This document shows positions 5,505 through 6,086 of a stretch of 6,086 nt of DNA, piece by piece. Position 1 is the stretch's first letter. The number at the start of each line of letters is the position of its first letter. The position numbers and the translations under genes were made by a program. Origin of the DNA: Bradyrhizobium sp. (GTDB taxonomy: Bacteria; Pseudomonadota; Alphaproteobacteria; Rhizobiales; Xanthobacteraceae); the NCBI GenBank assembly GCA_025960445.1, contig JAICIT010000176.1, forward strand, positions 1 to 6,086, read 5' to 3'. The notes below the pieces were generated by a model, which was not told where the DNA came from, did not search any database, and saw nothing but the letters and a program-made list of their open reading frames with translations.

Positions 5505-5649
5505 TGCGTGGGCTCATTAACGTGGAGCTATACCCTGATTGAAGCTATTTGGACGAAGGCTAAGTAATTAGCGCAAGTTTGTCACAGCGGATCGTCACCC
5601 GACGACATTGCGTGATTTTGTTGAAGAACCGCTCGCCCTACCAGGGTCC
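5505..5649. other. Non-coding stretch between the IS fragment and the oxidoreductase gene
   Basis: No gene or RNA was recognised. GTGATTTTGTTGAAGAACC (about 5611-5629) resembles DNA often found beside insertion sequences in rhizobia and may be another small scar, but it is too short to assign. No clear terminator for the oxidoreductase gene was found. Confidence 0.4.
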
Positions 5650-6086
5650 TCACGGACGAACGCGGATGATCGTCTTCCCCGCGCGTCGCTCGGTCGAGTT
5701 GAAGGCAGCGACGGCATCGTCGAGGGTCGAGACGTTGCCGATGTTCGTCCGCAGTCGTCCGTCCCGCACCCGCTGCACGATCTCGCTCAGTTGGGCGCGA
5801 TCGGACTCGACAACGAAGTCGACCGCCAGGCCGTCGGCGGGCCGCGCCCCAGTCGGCCCGACGATGGACACCAGTGTTCCTCCGGCTCGAATCAGGCCCG
5901 CGGACCGCTTCTGGATATCGCCGCCGATGACATCGAACACCAGATCGACGCCGCCGACGTCTTCCAGCGCGTCGTTGTCGAGGTCGACGAACTCCATCGC
6001 GCCGAAGTCGAGCGCCTGCTGGCGGTCGGCGGCCCGTCCGGTGCCGATGACGTAGGCGCCGAACTCACCTGCGAGTTGAGTCACCA
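5650..6086 (-). CDS. MDR-superfamily NAD(P)-dependent oxidoreductase (quinone oxidoreductase-like), C-terminal part
   Basis: The last 144 codons of a gene whose start lies beyond the right edge. It covers the second half of the Rossmann fold and the C-terminal catalytic-domain strands of the zinc-independent medium-chain dehydrogenase/reductase family. Visible are QLAGEFGAYVIGTGRAADR (beta-2 and the cofactor ribose/phosphate region), ALDFGAMEFVD, GGVDLVFDVIGGD, and GLIRAGGTLVSIVGP. The ending is typical of the family: DGRLRTNIGNVSTLDDAVAAF, then GKTIIRVRP. The GxGxxG loop is outside the window, so cofactor preference cannot be read. Relatives usually reduce quinones or enones with NADPH; the substrate is unknown. 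The sequence appears richer in GC than the fossil region beside it and recalls actinobacterial as well as rhizobial members, so transfer is possible but not shown. Confidence 0.85.
   Translation of the reverse strand, partial: VTQLAGEFGAYVIGTGRAADRQQALDFGAMEFVDLDNDALEDVGGVDLVFDVIGGDIQKRSAGLIRAGGTLVSIVGPTGARPADGLAVDFVVESDRAQLSEIVQRVRDGRLRTNIGNVSTLDDAVAAFNSTERRAGKTIIRVRP

Noticed and set aside
5138..5542. A 134-residue plus-strand protein ending VELYPD
   Set aside because: Only its first two thirds match a transposase. After the A6 run the conserved sequence lies in other frames, so the C-terminal part is a frameshift artefact.
5579..6055. 158-codon plus-strand open frame opposite the oxidoreductase gene
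   Set aside because: Ser/Arg/Pro/Thr-rich shadow of the MDR gene; the Rossmann-fold motifs are on the minus strand.
1..6086. CRISPR array, tRNA, rRNA, riboswitch or replication origin
   Set aside because: No regularly spaced repeats, cloverleaf, rRNA core sequence or iteron cluster was seen on either strand by eye.

Overview
The window looks like a chromosomal segment of an alphaproteobacterium of the Bradyrhizobium / Nitrobacteraceae type. The DNA is GC-rich and the codons favour G or C in third position. The YqgE and DsbD-like proteins, the cyclase/TolB-like/TPR architecture, the small '...DEARR...' protein remnant and the IS701-type transposase tail are all types I associate with that group. 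This assignment is from recognition, not a search.

Layout, left to right. (1) 1-266, minus strand: the N-terminus of a polysaccharide/lipopolysaccharide flippase that runs off the left edge. (2) 443-1282, minus: a periplasmic DsbD-alpha-type protein with a signal peptide and a C-x3-C pair. (3) 1418-2068, plus: YqgE/AlgH, divergent from (2) across a 135-base gap. (4) 2069-2497: a 429-base gene-free stretch with a rhizobial-type intergenic repeat fragment and several hairpins. (5) 2498-4261, plus: a 587-residue class III nucleotide cyclase fused to a TolB-like domain and TPR repeats. (6) 4262-4420: the out-of-frame former C-terminal tail of the cyclase, then a hairpin between convergent genes. 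(7) 4421-4786, minus: a RidA/YjgF-family protein with a GTG start. (8) About 4977-5504: two gene fossils joined end to end, a small rhizobial hypothetical protein broken by a frameshift and the 3' end of an IS701-type transposase with several frameshifts. (9) 5650-6086, minus: the C-terminal part of a zinc-independent MDR-type oxidoreductase that runs off the right edge.

There is no sign that these genes form one operon or pathway. The left half (flippase, DsbD-like, YqgE) is core envelope and housekeeping. The cyclase is a stand-alone signalling gene with its own ribosome binding site and related GTCCGC/GCGGAC motifs on both sides. The right third is a scarred accessory patch.

The most informative observation is a perfect 8-base tandem duplication, GGCCTGAC twice, at the 3' end of the cyclase gene. 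It creates the present stop codon. Removing one copy lets the reading frame continue 20 more codons to a downstream TGA. I did not find a clearly new multi-gene system. The leads are the cyclase C-terminus, the Arg-lacking Rid protein and the layered pseudogene junction.
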